Source of the DNA: Gammaproteobacteria bacterium
GTDB lineage: Bacteria; Pseudomonadota; Gammaproteobacteria; SZUA-229
Length of the DNA: 38,114 bases
Direction of reading: 5' to 3'
Assembly (NCBI GenBank): GCA_026195255.1
Contig: JAPHSS010000057.1
Coordinates: 1-38,114 of the forward strand
The notes beneath the pieces were generated by a model that saw only the letters and a program-made list of their open reading frames with translations, did no database searches and had not been told where the DNA came from. Shown piece after piece: positions 33,973 to 38,114 of the stretch; within the stretch, counting starts at the first letter, position 1; each line of letters opens with the position of its first letter. The position numbers and the translations under genes are program-made.

Positions 33973-34833
33973 TTAACTTGAAATCTCAATTTCTTCATGA
34001 ACTTCTTTACCGAGAAGAATTTCCTGCAATACATTATCAAGTGATGACTGCAAATCTTCGCTATCTAGCAATGACCGATTGATGTTCTCAACCCAGCCAA
34101 ACAGTGACACTTTTAACTGCTGCTTATTATGCACGTGCTGCTCAATATCATATGCCAGGCGTTGATATTCCTCTACTGTCGGGGTCAGCTTCAAGTCATC
34201 AAACAAAATCTGAAGTGCCGTAAGCCAGTTACAATTTTGCTCATCCAACCCCAGCTCTAACGCTGTCACTTTAGCAACTGCGCGATTACTTTCGCTAATC
34301 CACAATCTGAAAGAAGCGCTCTGTAGTGAATGATACAGAGGTTCATCTGAAATTAAAAAAATATTTAAATTTAATAAGTTAGCCTGATATTGAACATCGC
34401 TATAACGCCATATGCCTGATTGCAGAAACTCATATAAACGAATATGATTTAAAAACTGCGTGTGTTGCAACTGATCCAGAATGAGAACGGTTTGCTCAGC
34501 TTCGCTCTGCGCACAGGCTTCTGTTAGAATTCGATCAAGAGGCTCTACCGGGGGCTCTTCAATTATTTCTTCACCTTCCTGTATGCGAATAATCTGCGGC
34601 ACGGGTTTGTCTTTACCAAACTCATGATAGAGCACCTGTGAAGCCCCTAATGCATTTGCCAAAGCATGAGCAAAAGCCGTACGTCTTCGACCACAATCAC
34701 CATCAACATGCAAACAACGAATATGCTCGGTCGGGTTACTTAAATAACACTGCACGGCATGATCATAGCTTTCACTGGATGTGAATCCATGTTGAGATAA
34801 ACAGGATTTAAGACCACCTTTAAATAGATCCAT
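33973..34833 (-). CDS. AAA/ExeA-like ATPase with degenerate P-loop
   Basis: A 286-residue protein with the layout of an AAA/ExeA-type NTPase, but the nucleotide site is damaged. The Walker A position reads GDCGRRRT (45-52), where the normal final GK is RR. The Walker B strand reads TVLILDQ (115-121), with Gln in place of the catalytic Glu. Sensor-like LNIFLISDE follows near 173. There is no membrane segment. It is probably a pseudo-ATPase or regulator. It is divergent from an intact AAA+ ATPase with a 115-bp shared upstream region, suggesting a pair. The family is not recognised with certainty. Confidence 0.7.
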   Translation of the reverse strand: MDLFKGGLKSCLSQHGFTSSESYDHAVQCYLSNPTEHIRCLHVDGDCGRRRTAFAHALANALGASQVLYHEFGKDKPVPQIIRIQEGEEIIEEPPVEPLDRILTEACAQSEAEQTVLILDQLQHTQFLNHIRLYEFLQSGIWRYSDVQYQANLLNLNIFLISDEPLYHSLQSASFRLWISESNRAVAKVTALELGLDEQNCNWLTALQILFDDLKLTPTVEEYQRLAYDIEQHVHNKQQLKVSLFGWVENINRSLLDSEDLQSSLDNVLQEILLGKEVHEEIEISS

Positions 34834-34948
34834 AATAAAAAATTTTCTGTCGATATGTTATGTTTACAACATTGCCGCACAAGTTAACTACATGCAACCC
34901 AAATTACTATAACTTGCAGATTAATAAACAATTATAACGGATAACATT

Positions 34949-36421
34949 ATGCCGGATAGCCGCGACCTGGAACTTTTAATTCACGGACATGTGCCAATTA
35001 TTACCATCGAAACCCACGAAGAAAACCGCGCCCTGGAACTAATCACTAATGCTTCACGTAAAAAGTTTCTGCCTACCTTCAAATGGACAGTAACTGATGG
35101 TTTACAGCGTCTGGATTTAAGTCTCGACCCTCAGCGCCATGTATCAGACCCACAGGATGGCCTGAAACATATCAAATCCTCTGCCTTACAGGGCATTTAT
35201 ATATTGCTCGATTTTAACCCATATTTAAAAGACCCGGTTAACATACGTCTTTTAAAAGAAATAGCGATGATCTTTGATGGTAACAAGGGCAAAATTATTT
35301 TACTCAGCCATCTGCTAAATTTACCAGACAATTTACAATCCATGTCCTGCAATTTCTCTCTAAATCTGCCCTCTGCAAAAGTACTTGAAAAAATAATTAG
35401 AGACGAGGCCCAGAAATGGCAAGCATCAGAAAACCAGCGAGTACGCACGGATCGGGAGACTCTTGACAGACTTATTCAGAACCTTTCAGGTTTAACCCAC
35501 AGAGACTCTAAACGTTTGATTAGAAACGCCATTATTGATGACGGAGCTATTACCGAATCTGATTTACCTGATGTTATGCAGGCAAAATACAAATTACTTA
35601 ACCGCGATGACGTGCTTTCATTTGAGTTTGAAACCGCACATTTTTCTGAACTGGCCGGTATGAAAAAATTAAAAAACTGGCTTAAACAACGCCAGTCTAT
35701 TTTTACTCAGGATACAGAAACAAAGCTGGACGTACCGAAAGGAATTTTATTGTTAGGGGTTCAGGGTTGTGGCAAAAGCCTTGCAGCTAAAACCGTTGCC
35801 GGCATCTGGGGTGTGCCTTTACTACGCCTTGATTTCGGCCGCCTGTATGATAAATACGTTGGTGAAACAGAAAAAAACTTACGCCAGGCATTACACACTG
35901 CCGAGGTTATGTCACCTTGCGTTCTGTGGATTGATGAACTGGAAAAAGGCATTGCATCCGGCAATGACGATCAGGGCACATCAAAACGTTTACTAGGCAC
36001 ATTATTAACCTGGATGGCGGAGAAGTCAGCAAGGGTATTTATTGTAGCCACAGCTAACCAGATTGACGCTCTACCGCCAGAATTAATTCGCAAAGGACGC
36101 CTGGATGAAATATTTTTCGTTGATTTACCTGACACTCTAAACCGTTCACAAATTTTTAAAATTCATTTTGATAAACGTGAAATCAATTATTCTGAAATAG
36201 ATTTTAATCGGGTGGCCGAAGCCAGTAAGGGTTTTTCAGGGTCTGAAATTGAGCAGGCAGTGGTATCGGCAATTTACAGCTGTCGCGCGACAGATGCTCA
36301 AATTAACACTGAAATCATTTTGCAGGAAATAAATAATACTCGCCCTCTTTCAGTTGTGATGGCGGAACAAATTCAAAACTTACGCGCCTGGGCGAATGAA
36401 AGAACAGTACCTGTTGATTAA
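34949..36421 (+). CDS. AAA+ ATPase, Ycf46-like
   Basis: A 490-residue protein. The N-terminal half (1-215) is the Ycf46-type region: IHGHVPIITIETHEENRALEL, then a RecA-like strand arrangement (IYILLDFNPYL; KIILLSHLLNLP). The C-terminal half (about 230-410) is a complete AAA+ module: Walker A GVQGCGKS (270-277), Walker B VLWIDE (325-330), sensor 1 ATAN (367-370), arginine finger in IRKGRLDEIFFVDLP (Arg384), then an alpha-helical lid. The plastid and cyanobacterial homologue (Ycf46) has been connected with carbon utilisation; the role in gammaproteobacteria is not established. It is probably a hexameric cytoplasmic remodeller. It is divergent from a degenerate ATPase. Confidence 0.88.
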   Translation: MPDSRDLELLIHGHVPIITIETHEENRALELITNASRKKFLPTFKWTVTDGLQRLDLSLDPQRHVSDPQDGLKHIKSSALQGIYILLDFNPYLKDPVNIRLLKEIAMIFDGNKGKIILLSHLLNLPDNLQSMSCNFSLNLPSAKVLEKIIRDEAQKWQASENQRVRTDRETLDRLIQNLSGLTHRDSKRLIRNAIIDDGAITESDLPDVMQAKYKLLNRDDVLSFEFETAHFSELAGMKKLKNWLKQRQSIFTQDTETKLDVPKGILLLGVQGCGKSLAAKTVAGIWGVPLLRLDFGRLYDKYVGETEKNLRQALHTAEVMSPCVLWIDELEKGIASGNDDQGTSKRLLGTLLTWMAEKSARVFIVATANQIDALPPELIRKGRLDEIFFVDLPDTLNRSQIFKIHFDKREINYSEIDFNRVAEASKGFSGSEIEQAVVSAIYSCRATDAQINTEIILQEINNTRPLSVVMAEQIQNLRAWANERTVPVD

Positions 36422-36447
36422 CTTTTTTAGAAACCCGTTGTAGAAGA

Positions 36448-36939
36448 TCAAAAGTGGCTGGACACCGCAAATCGTCTTCGCAAATCTCTTAATACAATAA
36501 ATAACCAGGGCCAGAGAATGGCCCCCGTTAGCGCGGGTAAAAAATACAGGCCAATGTCGGGTGCCTGGCCAACTATACCGCTCACCCATAACACCATAAC
36601 CTGCTTAACAATCAACAACAGCATCACAACCAACGCCTGTTGCGCTAGTGAAAACACACGAATGCGTTGATACTGAGTATTAATAACAAACACTATAAGT
36701 ACCAGGCCTAATGCATGCTGACCTATAATAGCGCCCTGAGTTACATCAAGTATAAGCCCTACAACCCAGGCTACGGTGACACCAATGCGCTCTGGCATTG
36801 CCAGAGCCCAGTACATAAGCACCAGAACAACCCATTCTGGCCCCGCATGTTCTAACCAGTCAGGAAGCGGCCACATGCCGAGCATCAAGGCAACTAGAAG
36901 AGTTGGAATTACAATTCGAAAACAATTCTGAGAGCGCAT
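36448..36939 (-). CDS. mreD: Rod shape-determining protein MreD
   Basis: A 163-residue polytopic inner-membrane protein of the elongasome. It shows five or six hydrophobic helices over its length and a family pattern WVVLVLMYWALAMPERIGVTVAWVVGLILDVTQGAIIGQHAL. It overlaps the mreC stop by one base (TAATG), so the genes are translationally coupled. It faces the Ycf46-like ATPase gene across a 26-bp gap. Confidence 0.93.
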   Translation of the reverse strand: MRSQNCFRIVIPTLLVALMLGMWPLPDWLEHAGPEWVVLVLMYWALAMPERIGVTVAWVVGLILDVTQGAIIGQHALGLVLIVFVINTQYQRIRVFSLAQQALVVMLLLIVKQVMVLWVSGIVGQAPDIGLYFLPALTGAILWPWLFIVLRDLRRRFAVSSHF

Positions 36940-37823
36940 TACTTTTTCTCACCCTCAGATTCATCGTCAACTGCTTCGCTAACCACAACATCTTTAACCT
37001 GCATTTTATGCCACACCAGTAAAACCTCTCGACTCCTGTCCAGGTGTGCAACCGGCTCGGCTAAAACAGTTGCAAAAGACTCACCTGCCGCCCTCTCAAT
37101 TGAGGTTATACGCCCCACAGGGTAATTCGGCGGAAAACGCCCACCCAGGCCGGAGGTAGTAATGACATCACCAATTTCAAGATCGGCATTATGAGGAATA
37201 TAACGCAACTCCAGCGATTGGGAATTACCTGTACCAAACGCAGTACTGCGTAAACCACTACGACTTACCTGCACCGGTATTGCATGACTCGGATCTGAGA
37301 TTAACAAAGCGGTAGAAGAAAAAAGCCCTAGATGAACAACCTGCCCCATAACACCCCAGGCATCAATAATAGGTTGTCCGATATAGACATCTTTATTACG
37401 GCCCTTATTTAAAATAACCTGTTGTTTATAGGGATCTAAATCAATCGCGAGAATTTCAGCCACTAAAACCAGCTCACCAACTTTTGGTTGAGCACTTAAC
37501 ATCTTTCGCAATCGATCGTTTTCTTTTTCAAGCACACTCAATTTTTGCAAACTAACCTGTGCCCGTAATTGCTGTTCCTGTAACTTTCGATTCTCATCAA
37601 GCAACTGCTGGTGTGAACTTAGTAACTCATCACCCCAGTCAACCAGTTGTGATGGCACATTTATGGTATATCGAAGCGGGTAAACAACATAACTTTCAAT
37701 AGCGTCACGCACTGTTTCCAGTGCATGCCAACGATGATCGGCAACCATAACAACGATAGAGGCTATCACCAATAAAATGGTGCGCAATGTAACTGATGGA
37801 CCCTGTAAAAATAATGACTGCAT
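36939..37823 (-). CDS. mreC: Rod shape-determining protein MreC
   Basis: A 294-residue bitopic membrane protein linking cytoplasmic MreB to periplasmic cell-wall synthases. An N-terminal transmembrane helix (about 13-28) is followed by a coiled coil (about 65-110, LDENRKLQEQQLRAQVSLQK and on) and a beta-barrel periplasmic domain (GRNKDVYIGQPIIDAWGVMGQV, LLISDPSHAIPVQVSRSGLRS, ITTSGLGGRFPPNYPVGRI). Length is usual and the acidic C-tail is disordered. mreB is expected on the minus strand beyond the right edge; a terminator-like hairpin and repeats intervene. Confidence 0.96.
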   Translation of the reverse strand: MQSLFLQGPSVTLRTILLVIASIVVMVADHRWHALETVRDAIESYVVYPLRYTINVPSQLVDWGDELLSSHQQLLDENRKLQEQQLRAQVSLQKLSVLEKENDRLRKMLSAQPKVGELVLVAEILAIDLDPYKQQVILNKGRNKDVYIGQPIIDAWGVMGQVVHLGLFSSTALLISDPSHAIPVQVSRSGLRSTAFGTGNSQSLELRYIPHNADLEIGDVITTSGLGGRFPPNYPVGRITSIERAAGESFATVLAEPVAHLDRSREVLLVWHKMQVKDVVVSEAVDDESEGEKK

Positions 37824-37865
37824 AAAACGACATTAAGCCCAATGTTTAAAAATGATTATTCACTT

Positions 37866-37892
37866 AAAAAAAACGAATTATAAATTCGTTTT
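37866..37892 (-). terminator. Intrinsic terminator upstream of mreC
   Basis: AAAACGAATT (37870-37879) and AATTCGTTTT (37883-37892) with a 3-nt loop. On the minus strand the stem continues into a U-run (complement of 37866-37873). It would end a leftward transcript, presumably the gene to the right such as mreB, before mreC, implying that mreC-mreD has its own promoter or depends on read-through. Confidence 0.7.
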
Positions 37893-37940
37893 CATTTTGT
37901 AATCAGTAAAGTAGCCGAAACAGGCTGATCATGCCCCGGG

Positions 37941-38111
37941 TTGCCTCTGTGGGACTCCAGATCAAGGCGATAAATGTGAGCTTACAAATGTAAGTGAGCA
38001 TTTATCAACGAAGAGCTGGGAGCTCACACCAGAACAATACTAATTATTGTCCTGCTTGCCTCTGTGGGTTTCCAGATCAAGGCAGAAAATGTGAGTTTAC
38101 AAATGTAAATG
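37941..38111. repeat. About 115-bp tandem repeat at the right edge (two copies seen)
   Basis: A block starting TTGCCTCTGTGGG at 37941 recurs at 38056, a period of 115 bp. The shared core is about 56 bp, with TCCAGATCAAGGC and TTACAAATGTAA kept and few substitutions. In copy 1 the core extends into a hairpin (ATAAATG...CATTTAT around CTTAC-AAAT-GTAAG). The second copy is cut by the window edge. No gene lies here. Confidence 0.8.
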
Positions 38112-38114
38112 TCC

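Noticed and set aside
37941-38111. Right-edge repeat as a CRISPR array
   Set aside because: The repeat core is about 56 bp with substitutions and a 115-bp period, unlike the short, exact repeats and uniform spacers of CRISPR, and no cas gene is present.

Overview
This window is AT-leaning chromosomal DNA from a free-living gammaproteobacterium. Two gene neighbourhoods match the Escherichia coli order: rhlB divergent from trxA and rho, and ygfB-pepP-ubiH-ubiI divergent from zapA, 6S RNA and fthC (ygfA). A Gram-negative porin, an LpxL-type acyltransferase and ubiquinone biosynthesis genes agree with this. I cannot name the genus. I see no phage, insertion sequence with a transposase, CRISPR array, tRNA or rRNA.

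Layout. 1-7900: rho, trxA and rhlB, a TauE/SafE permease, a small secreted protein, a DsbA-type (FrnE-like) oxidoreductase, a TIGR02444 protein, a chalcone-isomerase-like secreted protein and a membrane GGDEF protein. 7900-12760: the glycine cleavage genes gcvT-gcvH-gcvPA-gcvPB on the minus strand behind a tandem glycine riboswitch. 13000-20500: ubiI, ubiH, pepP and ygfB on the minus strand; a ZapB-like coiled-coil gene, zapA, 6S RNA, fthC and a lipid A acyltransferase on the plus strand. 20600-27000: ilvA and rpiA divergent, then a 1286-residue FAD/Fe-S oxidoreductase. 27000-30420: a porin, rpsI-rplM, a candidate small RNA and a thioredoxin-like ferredoxin. 30499-32351: a GlcF-like Fe-S protein overlapping coq7. 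32381-36421: a receiver-only response regulator, two tandem paralogous small proteins, an ATPase with a ruined P-loop and a divergent intact Ycf46-type AAA+ ATPase. 36448-37823: mreC-mreD. The right edge carries an approximately 115-bp tandem repeat.

How the genes work together. UbiI, UbiH and Coq7 are together the usual set of three O2-dependent ubiquinone hydroxylases in bacteria lacking UbiF. The glycine cleavage operon and FthC both feed the one-carbon folate pool. RhlB, Rho and thioredoxin belong to general RNA and redox housekeeping.

The most novel parts are (a) a roughly 100-nt minus-strand small RNA candidate at 29785-29884, with a good sigma70 promoter, a strong terminator and two C-rich anti-Shine-Dalgarno motifs; (b) the 32.4-36.4 kb cluster pairing an active AAA+ ATPase with a degenerate ATPase and two duplicated small proteins; and (c) at least six distinct families of intergenic palindromic or tandem repeats, several abutting start or stop codons.
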